Assembly (NCBI RefSeq): GCF_019457515.1
Contig: NZ_CP080421.1
Span: 2,728,001-2,792,000, forward strand
DNA length: 64,000 nucleotides
Source of the DNA: Shewanella mesophila
Lineage (GTDB): Bacteria; Pseudomonadota; Gammaproteobacteria; Enterobacterales; Shewanellaceae
Direction of reading: 5' to 3'
The position numbers and the translations under genes were made by a program. The notes under the pieces were generated by a model, which had not been told where the DNA came from, made no database searches, and worked only from the letters and a program-made list of their open reading frames with translations. This document shows, one piece after another, positions 27,667-37,860 of this stretch (position 1 is the stretch's first letter; each line of letters starts with the position of its first letter).

Positions 27667-28386
27667 ATGGCCCAAGAAGATCAACTCATTAATCCAAGCA
27701 TTCACCTAACGGTTAAAAAGGTTGGTCGAGAGCAAACCCCGATAATCATTGTTGATAATTTCTCGAATGATACCGAGCAGCTAATCAATTATGCCAAGTA
27801 TCGTTGCGATTTTACTACGGATGACTCTTCATATTACCCTGGTGTTCGTTCAGCTCTGCCTAAAACCTATGTGAATGCTGTGCTCAATATGCTGTACCAG
27901 ACTATTTATGATGTTTATCAAATCCCACCGGAGTTTCTCCTCAGGCCACGCAATTACTGTTTTTCATTGATCAGTCATCAACCAGAACAGTTAATGATGC
28001 TCCAGCGGATGCCTCATTTTGATACGCTAAGCCCCAACTATTTTGCCATTCTTCACTACCTTGGCCCACACAGCCACGGAGATACGGGTCTTTTTCGCCA
28101 TCGCCCCACAAACTGGGAACGCATAGATCAAGCACGAAGTGAACACTATTTTAGCGCGGCCAATGCGCATATAAAGCAGCATGGTGAGCCACAAGCGGGG
28201 TATTTCGTCGCCAGTGATCACCATTTCGAACTCTTTGATCGTATCGAATATCGACCCAATCGGCTTGTTGTCTATCCTGGCAATCTCCTTCACTCGGTTT
28301 TAATTGAGCCCAATAAAGATATTGATAGCGATCCAACGACAGGAAGGCTTACTGCCAATATTTTTGTAGAGTTCACCAATCCATAA
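27667..28386 (+). CDS. DUF6445-like putative 2-oxoglutarate/Fe(II) oxygenase
   Basis: The 239-residue protein resembles the DUF6445 family. A possible metal triad and cosubstrate residue are visible: His117-x-Asp119 (P-H-F-D-T), then His209 in V-Y-P-G-N-L-L-H-S, then Arg227 (G-R-L-T). This H-x-D...H...R spacing is what 2-oxoglutarate-dependent oxygenases of the prolyl-hydroxylase type use, so an oxygenase activity is a reasonable inference. The ATG at 27667 was chosen because the longer frame would overlap the halogenase gene; AAGAAG precedes it. It follows the second halogenase-like gene by 55 bases. Confidence 0.6.
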   Translation: MAQEDQLINPSIHLTVKKVGREQTPIIIVDNFSNDTEQLINYAKYRCDFTTDDSSYYPGVRSALPKTYVNAVLNMLYQTIYDVYQIPPEFLLRPRNYCFSLISHQPEQLMMLQRMPHFDTLSPNYFAILHYLGPHSHGDTGLFRHRPTNWERIDQARSEHYFSAANAHIKQHGEPQAGYFVASDHHFELFDRIEYRPNRLVVYPGNLLHSVLIEPNKDIDSDPTTGRLTANIFVEFTNP

Positions 28387-28428
28387 CCCCCAGACATTGA
28401 GTCACTTTTACTAATACGGAATATCACA

Positions 28429-31020
28429 ATGAAGAGATTGACGTTAACCTCATTGACGGTCTGCAGCTTACTCTCCAGCTGCAGCATGCCTCAGACAGTA
28501 CAGCACAGCGATATGGGTATCGCGATGCTATCAACTCACGATGTTATCAACAACACGACCACCAAAAAGGCGCGACTAGATAGTGTCGAACAACGTATTC
28601 AAGCACTACTGCCACAATTGACCTTAGACGAAAAAATATCACTGGTTCATGCCAATGGTAAGTTTACGATTGCAGCGGTTGAGCGGCTGGGTATTCACGA
28701 AATGTGGCTCTCTGATGGCCCGCATGGAGTACGCCACGAAATTGAACGTGACAGCTGGAACTCCGCCAATTGGAGTAGCGACTATGCAACGTATCTGCCG
28801 GTATTAACCGCCGTTGCCGCCAGTTGGAATCCAGAGATGGCCACCCTACATGGCGATGTACTCGGTAGCGAAGCCCGCCACCGTAGTAAAGACTTAATTC
28901 TTGGCCCTGGGGTCAACTTAGCCCGCCTCCCCCTTTATGGTCGTAACTTCGAATATTTGGGCGAAGATCCTTATCTAGCAGCGACCTTAGTGGTACCACA
29001 AATTAAAGCGATTCAACAAAATGATGTCGCAGCAACCGTTAAGCACTATGCCCTTAATACCCAAGAGCTTAATCGCATCGGTGTCAATGCCACCCCTAGC
29101 GAACGCACTTTACGCGAAGTCTATCTGCCCGCATTTGAAGCAGCGGTTAAACAAGCCAATATTTACGCAGTGATGGGGTCTTACAATGAGTTTAGAGGCA
29201 CTAACGCTAACCAGAGCAAACATTTAGTTAACGATATTCTCAAAGGCGAATGGGGCTATCAAGGCTTACTCGTGACCGACTGGAATGTCGACATCAATAC
29301 TTATGACGCGGCGATGAATGGCTTAGATATCGAGATGGGGACCGATGTCGACAGCTACGATAAATATTTCATGGCCGAGCCACTCAAAGCGATGATCCAA
29401 GCAGGTACAGTACCAGAATCGGTGCTCGACGATAAGGTTGCCCGTATTTTGCGGGTCCAGCTCAGTATCGGCATGATGGATAAAAACCGTCTCGCAGGCG
29501 AGCGTAATACTCAAGCGCACCGGGATGCGGCTCGAAAAATCGCCCAAGAGGGTATCGTATTACTTAAAAATAGTCGCCAAGTACTGCCCCTCGACCAAAA
29601 CAAAATAAGCAACATTCTTGTACTCGGACCTAATGCCGACACAAAACATGGACTCGGTGGCGGTTCGTCTGAAGTAAAATCCCTTTATGAGATAACGCCG
29701 CTAGCAGGCCTCAAGGCAAAACTTGGCAGTGATGTTAACATCACCGTAATGCGTGCTAAAAGTAGCAAGCTAGCACCTATCAGCAATGACTATGTCGCTA
29801 CACGTCACTGGACAGGCACCCCTTCTTGGAACATCCTCTACTATCAAGATAAAGCCCGAACTCAACTGGTCAAAGAGTCTTGGGTTGCTGACTCCAAGTT
29901 TGCAGTCTCCCCCATGCAAACAGTTGATGTCGCCAGCCAACACATCACTATGAAAGCAGATCTCAAACCGCTAATGTCTGGCAAACATACCTTTAAACTT
30001 GAAGGGAAAGGCGAAACTCTTATTAAGCTTAATGGTGAGACGATTATCAAGACTAGCTCTAACCAATCGAACACGGCTACGTTTTCAGCAAACCTAATAG
30101 CCGATCAGGTCTACCAAGTATTCATTGAGTACGATGGTCAACAGGGATTTGTGCTGGGCTGGGATACCCCGAATAAACTGTTTAACAGTGAAGCTGAGTA
30201 CCTCGACGCAGCAAAACACGCCGACGCGGTGATCTATTTCGGTGGCCTTAGTCACAGTGATGACCGAGAGTCTATTGACCGTAGCGATCTATCCCTTCCC
30301 AATCAACAAGATGAAATTATCGAAAAGCTACTGCAAGCAAACCCCAATACCATAGTGTCACTAACCGCTGGCTCAGCAGTGGAGATGCCTTGGGAAGCAC
30401 AAGCTTCAACCATAGTGTGGAATTCCTATAGCGGTATGGAAGGGGGACATGCAATTGCGGATATGTTGTTTGGTGACGTAAATCCAAGTGGAAAGATGCC
30501 GTTCACCCTACCAAAAAAACTGGCAGATACGGCACCAATCGCACTCGATGACTACAACGCCATTAACGCGAAATACAGTGAAGGGGTATTTATTGGTTAT
30601 CGCTGGTTTGAGCAGCAACACATTGCGCCGCTATTTAGTTTTGGCCATGGATTGTCATACAGTCAATTTGGCTATAGCGACCTCAACATCTCATCTCAAT
30701 CAGCCGATGATGATGCGCTGTTTAGCGTCAGTTTTAACCTAAGTAACACCAGCCAAGTCGCAGGTGCTGAAGTAGCTCAACTCTATCTTCATGATCTCAA
30801 AGCGAGCGTGTCGCGACCGCTAAAAGAGTTAAAGGGCTTTAGTAAAGTGTTTCTGCAACCCAATGAAACACAACGCGTCACACTCAAGCTGTCAAAGAGA
30901 GACCTATCATTTTGGGACGAAACCAGTAATGACTGGTTGGCGCAACCCGGTGAGTTTTCACTGATGATTGGCAGCGCAGTGGATGACATCAGACTCAAAA
31001 AAACATTTATTCTGCGTTAA
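28429..31020 (+). CDS. GH3 beta-glucosidase with inserted PA14 domain, lipoprotein
   Basis: The 863-residue enzyme has a lipoprotein signal (L-S-S-C, Cys18). The GH3 N-terminal domain spans about 50-350, with K-H-Y-A-L-N, and nucleophile Asp284 in L-V-T-D-W-N. The GH3 C-terminal domain is interrupted by a PA14-like beta domain (about 455-585), then resumes with G-G-L-S-H-S-D-D-R-E, and an FN3-like domain closes the protein. The PA14 insertion is known to limit the active-site pocket to certain chain ends in other GH3 beta-glucosidases. With the GH3 at 8645-11212 it gives two different exo-glucosidases. It ends the receptor operon. Confidence 0.9.
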   Translation: MKRLTLTSLTVCSLLSSCSMPQTVQHSDMGIAMLSTHDVINNTTTKKARLDSVEQRIQALLPQLTLDEKISLVHANGKFTIAAVERLGIHEMWLSDGPHGVRHEIERDSWNSANWSSDYATYLPVLTAVAASWNPEMATLHGDVLGSEARHRSKDLILGPGVNLARLPLYGRNFEYLGEDPYLAATLVVPQIKAIQQNDVAATVKHYALNTQELNRIGVNATPSERTLREVYLPAFEAAVKQANIYAVMGSYNEFRGTNANQSKHLVNDILKGEWGYQGLLVTDWNVDINTYDAAMNGLDIEMGTDVDSYDKYFMAEPLKAMIQAGTVPESVLDDKVARILRVQLSIGMMDKNRLAGERNTQAHRDAARKIAQEGIVLLKNSRQVLPLDQNKISNILVLGPNADTKHGLGGGSSEVKSLYEITPLAGLKAKLGSDVNITVMRAKSSKLAPISNDYVATRHWTGTPSWNILYYQDKARTQLVKESWVADSKFAVSPMQTVDVASQHITMKADLKPLMSGKHTFKLEGKGETLIKLNGETIIKTSSNQSNTATFSANLIADQVYQVFIEYDGQQGFVLGWDTPNKLFNSEAEYLDAAKHADAVIYFGGLSHSDDRESIDRSDLSLPNQQDEIIEKLLQANPNTIVSLTAGSAVEMPWEAQASTIVWNSYSGMEGGHAIADMLFGDVNPSGKMPFTLPKKLADTAPIALDDYNAINAKYSEGVFIGYRWFEQQHIAPLFSFGHGLSYSQFGYSDLNISSQSADDDALFSVSFNLSNTSQVAGAEVAQLYLHDLKASVSRPLKELKGFSKVFLQPNETQRVTLKLSKRDLSFWDETSNDWLAQPGEFSLMIGSAVDDIRLKKTFILR

Positions 31021-31026
31021 GAGACC

Positions 31027-31065
31027 TGTATTTCAGCGTGGCCTACTTTACCACGCTGAAATACA
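31027..31065 (+). terminator. Strong stem-loop after the GH3-PA14 gene
   Basis: TGTATTTCAGCGTGG (31027-31041) and CCACGCTGAAATACA (31051-31065) form a perfect 15-bp stem with a 9-base loop, 6 bases after the stop codon. It closes the receptor-halogenase-GH3 unit. Confidence 0.75.
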
Positions 31066-31213
31066 ACCCTAACACCACACGGTAACAACCAAGATAAAAC
31101 ACATTTAAAGCAAGCCGTTCACACACTTTAAGTCTTCGTCCACTATCCCACTTTCCTCCTTGTTATCTCGACGATTCGGGTTAAAATGCGCTAGAAATCG
31201 TTAAGGGAATATC

Positions 31214-32680
31214 ATGAAAAAACACTTATTAGCAGGGATAATTTTACTCTGTACAAGCTCGGCGCAAGCTGCCTGGTGGGTCGAGCCAACCGACTTACCA
31301 CTTCGTGCAGACATCCAACTGCTGGCAGATACTGGCATTATTTTACAGCCTGTTACCACCTTTCCATTAATGTGGGCAGGCCTTAAGCACGATCTCGATA
31401 AAGCTGAAGTTGCATCACTGTCACGCATTCAAGCCGATGCCTACAGCAGAGTAATGAGCGCTTATGATAAAGATCATCAAGCCGTTAGCACCCAAGTAAA
31501 ACTTGGCGCGGCGACTGATACTGCGCGCTTCTTAGGTTTTGGTCACGACTATCGCGATAAAGTGGAAGCCAAAGTCAGTGTCGATGTGACTCAATCTTGG
31601 TTTAGTGGCCGGGTTTCTGGCAGTTATCATACCGATCCCATCGACGGCAACAGCACTCGCCTCGATGACAGCTTTGCCGCAGTCATGCTAGGTAACTGGA
31701 TAGTCAGTGCTGGCACACAGCAAAAGTACTGGGGGCCTGGCTGGGACAGCGGACTGATCCAAACCACTAATGCCCGCCCTATGCCAGGTATCACCTTTAG
31801 TCGCAACAACAGCCAGGCTTTTGAAACCCCTTGGCTTAATTGGGTAGGTCCTTGGACCTTTACCACCAGCTTTAGTCAGATGGAAAGCTCGCGCTATGTA
31901 CCCGATACCCAACATTGGGGAGCCCGCGGCACGCTTAGACCTATCTCTAAACTAGAAGTCGGCTTTTCTTGGACCATGCAGTGGGGCGGCGAAGGTTACG
32001 GCAACAGTTTAAGTGACTGGTGGGATGGCCTCTTTAACGGGGGGCAATCTGAAAGCGAAATCGAAAACGGCCAAGAAAACATGCTCGCTGGTTATGATTT
32101 CCGCTGGTCTGATACCGCATTTGGTATTCCCTATGGCATCTACTATGAGCGAATCCATGAAGATTATCATCACGGCAAAAACAAGCTGATTAATGCTGCT
32201 AATATGGGCGGGATCGACTTGGTATTAAGCGATCTCAATACCCGCGTCTTTATCGAATATGCCGATACTAAAGTGTCTTGCGGCCTCGATTCACAGGTCT
32301 ATAACTGTTTGTATGAACATGGATTTTACAAAAGTGGCTACCGTTATTATGGCAAAAGCTTAGGCAGCACCTATGACAACGACTCAGAAACCTTGGTTAT
32401 AGGCGGTATTACTCAGCTCGGTAATAACCAAAACATCACCAACAAACTCCGTTGGCTGCGCCTGAACACCGATGGTATCGATACTGGCAACTCAGCAGGC
32501 GGCAATCCTGTTTCACCAGGTGAGTATGAGCGTGTGTATCAATTTGATACTAGTTATCATCGCCCATTTTATGAAGGCACATTAAAGATGGGTGGAACCG
32601 TCGGCTATAGCCAATATGTGAATCGAGGTGGCAGTGACTGGGATACCACAGTCTACGCAACTTGGGAGCGCAGTTTCTAG
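31214..32680 (+). CDS. Wzi-family outer-membrane beta-barrel protein
   Basis: The 488-residue protein has a signal peptide (cleavage near A-Q-A-A-W, residue 20) and a mature part of repeated amphipathic strands with aromatic caps, ending in W-E-R-S-F. It fits the capsule assembly Wzi family, whose members are outer-membrane barrels that bind surface polysaccharide. The mature start W-W-V-E-P-T-D-L-P-L-R is characteristic. AAGGGA lies five bases before the ATG. It is a single gene between two terminators; the polysaccharide genes are 7 kb or more to the right, so its partner glycan is unproven. Confidence 0.8.
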   Translation: MKKHLLAGIILLCTSSAQAAWWVEPTDLPLRADIQLLADTGIILQPVTTFPLMWAGLKHDLDKAEVASLSRIQADAYSRVMSAYDKDHQAVSTQVKLGAATDTARFLGFGHDYRDKVEAKVSVDVTQSWFSGRVSGSYHTDPIDGNSTRLDDSFAAVMLGNWIVSAGTQQKYWGPGWDSGLIQTTNARPMPGITFSRNNSQAFETPWLNWVGPWTFTTSFSQMESSRYVPDTQHWGARGTLRPISKLEVGFSWTMQWGGEGYGNSLSDWWDGLFNGGQSESEIENGQENMLAGYDFRWSDTAFGIPYGIYYERIHEDYHHGKNKLINAANMGGIDLVLSDLNTRVFIEYADTKVSCGLDSQVYNCLYEHGFYKSGYRYYGKSLGSTYDNDSETLVIGGITQLGNNQNITNKLRWLRLNTDGIDTGNSAGGNPVSPGEYERVYQFDTSYHRPFYEGTLKMGGTVGYSQYVNRGGSDWDTTVYATWERSF

Positions 32681-32697
32681 CACGCCCATTATAACCT

Positions 32698-32731
32698 AAA
32701 AGCCCTGAATCAATGATGGATCAGGGCTTTT
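32698..32731 (+). terminator. Intrinsic terminator of the Wzi-family gene
   Basis: AAAAGCCCTGA (32698-32708) pairs with TCAGGGCTTTT (32721-32731) and runs into TTTTGTTTTT. It is a textbook intrinsic terminator 17 bases after the stop. Confidence 0.85.
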
Positions 32732-32862
32732 GTTTTTGGGTTACTTTTAATTTTTACCGACTAACCATATATAATGCTCGACATCAATCGTGTTCCAATC
32801 AGTTAGTGCTTAAATCATTAGCCCAAAGTTGATCCCCATTTGAACAAGTTAGTGCAGTGATG

Positions 32863-33498
32863 CTAGCTTTGAGGAATAATCCCTTCCGCTCTAAGATACT
32901 CAATCACCTGTAGCGCGCATTGCTGCACATCTTGGTTTGCTGTTTTAACATGCACCTCTGGTGACACAGGGACATCATAGGCCGAGTCGATACCGGTAAA
33001 ATGTTTAATCTCACCGGCGCGGGCTTTCTTGTATAAGCCTTTGGGATCACGCTGCTCACACACCTCAAGTGGGGTATCGACGAACACCTCAATAAATTGT
33101 TTGTCGCCCAGCAGAGCACGCACCATGGTTCTGTCTGCCGCAAATGGCGAAATAAACGCCGTCGAGACTAACAAGCCTGCATCGACAAACAGTTTAGATA
33201 CTTCACCTATACGGCGAATATTTTCGATTCTGTCACTGTCTGAAAAACCCAAGTCACCATTAAGCCCATGACGCACATTGTCACCATCGAGCACGTAGGT
33301 TTTTGCACCTATGTCATGCAGCATTCTATCGACCGCGTTAGCGACGGTGGATTTACCTGAACCGCTTAAGCCAGTAAACCACAACACAGCGCCTTGGTGA
33401 CCATTGGCAGCCACTCGAGCCTGATGGGAGACACTGGCCTGATGCCACACAACATCGGTAGATTTATCTTCGCTTTCTACGGTTTTATAGGGTGACAT
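32863..33498 (-). CDS. cysC: Adenylylsulfate kinase
   Basis: The 211-residue cytoplasmic kinase phosphorylates adenosine 5'-phosphosulfate to PAPS. It shows the P-loop G-L-S-G-S-G-K-S-T (about residues 44-52), D-G-D-N-V-R-H-G-L, the active-site F-I-S-P-F-A-A-D-R and the [10 protein letters not shown] motif, all standard for CysC. AAGGATAGGA precedes the ATG. It is the last gene of the leftward cysD-cysN-SLC13-cysC set, and the CysQ phosphatase at 6307-7104 would remove the product PAP. Confidence 0.95.
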   Translation of the reverse strand: MSPYKTVESEDKSTDVVWHQASVSHQARVAANGHQGAVLWFTGLSGSGKSTVANAVDRMLHDIGAKTYVLDGDNVRHGLNGDLGFSDSDRIENIRRIGEVSKLFVDAGLLVSTAFISPFAADRTMVRALLGDKQFIEVFVDTPLEVCEQRDPKGLYKKARAGEIKHFTGIDSAYDVPVSPEVHVKTANQDVQQCALQVIEYLRAEGIIPQS

Positions 33499-33632
33499 TT
33501 CCTATCCTTAACAGTAACTAAAGTTACATTTTAAATCAGTGTTAGCTTTAAACTAGTATTAGCTCACTTGTAGACCAATGTTGACCTCGCTCCACGCTCC
33601 GTTCCACTCTCCTCGCTTGCCTTCTCTTTATG

Positions 33633-35360
33633 CTAAAACGGGAAAAACAGCGGCACGGTTATCAGTACAATCGCACCATAGGTCAGACTCACCGGCACAC
33701 CGACTTTCACAAAATCCATGAGTCGGTAACGACCCGCATTATAAACCATCAAATTAGTTTGATAGCCATAAGGGCTAATAAAGCTGCCACTGGCGGCGAA
33801 GGCCACAGTCATCACAAAAGGTAAAAAGTCGACCCCAAAACCCAGTGCAATACTGTACGCAATGGGGAACATTAACGCCGCCGCGGCATTATTGGTAATA
33901 AGCTCAGTCATTAACCAAGTCACTAGGTATACCAAAAATAGCGCCAACATCAGATGCTCTTTATCGGCAACCCCTTCTACCCAACTTGCGACAAAATCGG
34001 CTACGCCGCTATTGACTAAGGCATGAGAGAGTAAAATGGCCGATGCAACAATTAACCAGATGTCGACAGGGAAACGACGAACCACCTCATTCACATTTAA
34101 GCACTGACTAAAAATTAACACGCCAAGCAGCAATAACATCCCTTGCAGCATCTCAATCACACCAGTTGCAGCCAGTGCTAATGTCAGCACAAAACCACCA
34201 ATTGAGATCCATGCCTTTTTGCCGTTAATTCGGGTTTCAGGCTCAACACCACTGATCACAATGAAGTTTTTAGCAATATTGTGGCGACTGAGAAAATCCT
34301 TGCCTACCGCTAACACTAAAAAGTCACCGGCTTTAATCTGCACTTCACCAAGCTTGCCAGAGATCTCTTCGCCATCACGACGAATCGCCACGGCTGCGGC
34401 ATCGAACAAGGCCCTAAATCCAGCCTTTTTCATGGTTTTGCCCACCAGCACACTTTCTTGCTTGACCACCACTTCGGTCAGGTTTGAGTCCAATAGGCCA
34501 TTTTTTTCGGCAAACATCTCCAGCCCTGAAAACTGACTGAGCTGCATCACCTTGGTGATATCGCCACTGAAAATAAGCCGATCGCCAAGCTCCAACACCT
34601 CTGTCGGCGTGACCGGGCTAATTAATCGCCCATTACGCACCACCTCGACTAAAAACAACGATTCAAGATGCCTAAGGCCGTTGTCCTCTACCGAGCGACC
34701 AATTAACTCTGAGCCCTCAACCACCTTAGCATCGATGAAGTAGCCTTTAGAGCAGGTTTCTTCATGGGCAATATTGGGTAAAAAACCAGACACAAGCCTG
34801 AGTACCAAACCACAGCCGAGCACCAACATGGCACCGATGGCAGTAAAAGAGAAAAACGATAATGACTGCCCCGATGCATCGATAACCATACTGTTGACGA
34901 TAAGGTTGGTCGAGGTACCGACCAGCGTTAAGGTGCCGCCCAATATTGCCGCATAGGAGAGCGGCAGCAGCAGCTTGCTGGCAACATGATGTGGATTATT
35001 ACGAATAGGCGAGAGTAAGGTGGCCACCACCGCTGTATTATTGAGCAGCGCCGAGCTCAGGGCCGTCATGCCAAAGAGCCTAAGCCACGTCGTACGATAA
35101 CCACTGACAATCACCTTTGAAGCAATCACCCTAAGTAATCGAGTTTTCTCAAGCGCAAAGGAGCACAGAATAAGCAGCACTAACGTCACCAAGCCTGGGT
35201 TTGACATACTCGACAGCAGTTGCTCTTTGGTAACCAAATTAAAGGCCACCAGCACCAGCAGCGTTACGCCAAATACCAACGAAGGGCGATTTTGAAATCG
35301 CACCAAGCCCACGATAGTCGCGAGAAATATAGCTATGGTGAGATAAGCATTTAATGACAT
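33633..35360 (-). CDS. SLC13-family sulfate/anion permease with TrkA-C domains
   Basis: The 575-residue inner-membrane protein has two blocks of hydrophobic segments of the SLC13/DASS (NhaD-like) type, with the T-S-T-N-L-I-V-N and I-T-N-N-A-A-A-A-L signatures. Between them are two soluble TrkA-C (RCK_C) domains at about residues 205-290 and 295-375 (L-E-L-G-D-R-L-I-F-S-G and I-K-A-G-D-F-L-V-L), which probably sense a ligand. Lying between cysN and cysC, it is almost certainly the sulfate importer of the operon. This replaces the CysTWA ABC transporter used by enterobacteria. The ATG at 35360 has an AGG-containing leader. Confidence 0.88.
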   Translation of the reverse strand: MSLNAYLTIAIFLATIVGLVRFQNRPSLVFGVTLLVLVAFNLVTKEQLLSSMSNPGLVTLVLLILCSFALEKTRLLRVIASKVIVSGYRTTWLRLFGMTALSSALLNNTAVVATLLSPIRNNPHHVASKLLLPLSYAAILGGTLTLVGTSTNLIVNSMVIDASGQSLSFFSFTAIGAMLVLGCGLVLRLVSGFLPNIAHEETCSKGYFIDAKVVEGSELIGRSVEDNGLRHLESLFLVEVVRNGRLISPVTPTEVLELGDRLIFSGDITKVMQLSQFSGLEMFAEKNGLLDSNLTEVVVKQESVLVGKTMKKAGFRALFDAAAVAIRRDGEEISGKLGEVQIKAGDFLVLAVGKDFLSRHNIAKNFIVISGVEPETRINGKKAWISIGGFVLTLALAATGVIEMLQGMLLLLGVLIFSQCLNVNEVVRRFPVDIWLIVASAILLSHALVNSGVADFVASWVEGVADKEHLMLALFLVYLVTWLMTELITNNAAAALMFPIAYSIALGFGVDFLPFVMTVAFAASGSFISPYGYQTNLMVYNAGRYRLMDFVKVGVPVSLTYGAIVLITVPLFFPF

Positions 35361-35479
35361 AAAAACCTGACACTTACACCTGATACTTAAAAGAGCAAAA
35401 CCGCTCTACAATAAGATTATCCCCCTTATGCTAAGACACGCGATTTAAGCGGCCTTAACACAAGGGAATACAACCTTGA

Positions 35480-36889
35480 TTAGGCTTTCGAAATATCTTT
35501 TACGCCCCAATGAGGGAAATGCTTACGCACTAAGGCATTCATCTCAAGTTCAAACTCGGAGATCTCACGCTTTTTGCCTTTGCCCGCATCAATAGTTTTA
35601 CGTATCATCCCTGCGCCAACGGTCACATTGGTTAGCCTGTCGATAATAATAAATGCGCCGGTATCACGGTTGTCATCATAGGCATCAAACTGCAGTGGCT
35701 CAGTTACCGAAAAATGGCAATTACCCATCTCGTTCAACGCCAACTGCTGAGCGGGGTGCTGGGTCAAATGATTGATATCGACTTTATAATTGATGGCATC
35801 GGCATAACCATATACTGCTTTACTGCCATGTTTAATGGCGTATTCACGATCGACGCAGAGCGGCTCTTCGGTCATCCACACCACATCGGCTTCGAAATGT
35901 GCGCTAGAGTTTGGTTTATCATGAGGGCGCACCAACATGTCTCCGCGGCTGACATCAATTTCATCGGTTAAGGTTAAGGTTACCGCTTGGCCTGCAACGG
36001 CTTTTTCTAGCTCACCATCGAAAGTCACAATCGACTTAATTTTGCTCTCTTTGCCCGATGGCAATGCCGCTACCGTATCGCCCACTCTAATTTCACCCGA
36101 CGCTAAGGTGCCACAAAAGCCTCTAAAATCGAGATTAGGACGATTAACATACTGCACCTGAAATCGGAATGACTCGCTTTTATCTTGCTCAACTGACACA
36201 GTATTAAGCAGCTTAAGCAGGGTTGAACCGGGATACCACGTCATATTAGCGCTTTCGTTTACCACGTTATCGCCCTTAAGCGCCGATATTGGCACAAAGC
36301 GCACATCACTAAAGGCTAAATCCTTGGCAAACTCACGATAATCTTTCTTAATACTCTGGTACACACCTTGGTCGTAATCCACCGCATCCATCTTATTGAT
36401 CGCGATGATCACATGCTTAATACCCAGCTGCGAACAGATATAACTGTGACGTCGAGTCTGCACCTGCACACCGTGGCGCGCATCGATAAGAATAATGGCT
36501 AAATCAGAGGTCGACGCCCCCGTTGCCATGTTACGGGTATATTGTTCATGGCCAGGGGTATCGGCAATAATAAATTTACGTTGCTCGGTTGCAAAATAGC
36601 GATAGGCCACATCAATGGTGATCCCCTGCTCTCGCTCAGACTGCAAACCATCCACCAACAGCGCCAAATCAAACGCTTCATCTGTGGTGTTAAAGCGCTT
36701 AGAATCTTTCTCTATCGCCGCCATCTGATCTTCAAAAATCATCTTACTATCAAACAGCAAACGCCCGATGAGGGTCGATTTACCGTCATCCACACTGCCA
36801 CAGGTCAAGATACGCAACATATCTTTGTTTTCATGGAGTTTTAGGTAAGACTCGATATCAGTTTGCAATAACGTGTTTTCAGTAGTCAT
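35480..36889 (-). CDS. cysN: Sulfate adenylyltransferase subunit 1 (GTPase)
   Basis: The 469-residue EF-Tu-like GTPase couples GTP hydrolysis to APS synthesis by CysD. Visible are the P-loop [16 protein letters not shown] with the switch D-T-P-G-H-E, and N-K-M-D for guanine recognition, followed by two beta-barrel domains. It is a CysN alone without a fused kinase domain, as the separate cysC shows. The ATG at 36889 is preferred over one at 36901, although neither has a strong ribosome binding site. It is 65 bases downstream of cysD. Confidence 0.95.
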   Translation of the reverse strand: MTTENTLLQTDIESYLKLHENKDMLRILTCGSVDDGKSTLIGRLLFDSKMIFEDQMAAIEKDSKRFNTTDEAFDLALLVDGLQSEREQGITIDVAYRYFATEQRKFIIADTPGHEQYTRNMATGASTSDLAIILIDARHGVQVQTRRHSYICSQLGIKHVIIAINKMDAVDYDQGVYQSIKKDYREFAKDLAFSDVRFVPISALKGDNVVNESANMTWYPGSTLLKLLNTVSVEQDKSESFRFQVQYVNRPNLDFRGFCGTLASGEIRVGDTVAALPSGKESKIKSIVTFDGELEKAVAGQAVTLTLTDEIDVSRGDMLVRPHDKPNSSAHFEADVVWMTEEPLCVDREYAIKHGSKAVYGYADAINYKVDINHLTQHPAQQLALNEMGNCHFSVTEPLQFDAYDDNRDTGAFIIIDRLTNVTVGAGMIRKTIDAGKGKKREISEFELEMNALVRKHFPHWGVKDISKA

Positions 36890-36954
36890 GGTGTTTCTCA
36901 TATTCTGTATAGTTAGCAGCGTACTTACGTCTTAGTATTCAAAGAAGTGATGAT

Positions 36955-37860
36955 TTAGAAGTAACCTTCCATCTTCTTCTTTTCCATTGAGCCAGAGGAA
37001 TCGTTATCGATCACTCGTCCCTGACGTTCTGACGTTGTGCACAGCAACATCTCTTGAATAATCTCGGGTAACGTTGTCGCTTGCGACTCTACCGCGCCCG
37101 TTAACGGGTAACAGCCTAAAGTTCTAAAGCGCACCATCTTGTGCTCAACCTCTTCACCTGGTTCGAGCTCCATACGTTCGTCATCAACCATAATTAATGT
37201 GCCATCCCGCTTCACCACAGGGCGCGACTGAGCCAAGTAAAGCGATGGAATTTCAATCCCTTCAAGATAGATATATTGCCAAATATCAAGCTCAGTCCAG
37301 TTTGACAACGGGAACACGCGAATGCTCTCACCTTTATCGACCTTGCCGTTATAAATGTTCCATAATTCAGGACGTTGATTCTTAGGGTCCCAGCGATGCT
37401 TGCTGTCACGGAAAGAGTAAACACGCTCTTTGGCACGAGACTTCTCTTCATCACGACGGGCACCACCAAAAGCGGCATCGAAACCATGCATATCAAGCGC
37501 TTGCTTGAGCCCTTCTGTCTTCATAATATCGGTGTGCTTAGCGCTACCATGAGTAAAGGGAGAGATATTCATTTCCAGACCACGTGGATTTTTATGAACG
37601 ATGAGATCAAAGCCATATTTCTTGGCGGTCTCATCGCGAAACGCGATCATCTCTTTAAATTTCCAATTGGTATCGACATGCATTAATGGAAACGGGATCT
37701 TGCCTGGATAGAAGGCTTTTCGAGCCAAATGCAGCAATACAGAAGAGTCTTTGCCAACAGAATAGAGCATGACCGGATTATCAAACTCTGCGGCAACCTC
37801 ACGCATAATTTGAATCGATTCAGCTTCGAGTTGTTTCAAGTGGGTGTGAACTGTAGACAT
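36955..37860 (-). CDS. cysD: Sulfate adenylyltransferase subunit 2
   Basis: The 301-residue ATP-pyrophosphatase-fold enzyme makes APS from ATP and sulfate with CysN. It has the PP-motif Y-S-V-G-K-D-S-S-V at about residues 34-42, and the [12 protein letters not shown] segment of the family. GGAAG five bases upstream of the ATG marks the start. It is the first gene of the sulfate-activation operon. Its upstream region (37861-38334) includes the hexamer array, which lies about 210 bases before the start codon. Confidence 0.95.
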   Translation of the reverse strand: MSTVHTHLKQLEAESIQIMREVAAEFDNPVMLYSVGKDSSVLLHLARKAFYPGKIPFPLMHVDTNWKFKEMIAFRDETAKKYGFDLIVHKNPRGLEMNISPFTHGSAKHTDIMKTEGLKQALDMHGFDAAFGGARRDEEKSRAKERVYSFRDSKHRWDPKNQRPELWNIYNGKVDKGESIRVFPLSNWTELDIWQYIYLEGIEIPSLYLAQSRPVVKRDGTLIMVDDERMELEPGEEVEHKMVRFRTLGCYPLTGAVESQATTLPEIIQEMLLCTTSERQGRVIDNDSSGSMEKKKMEGYF

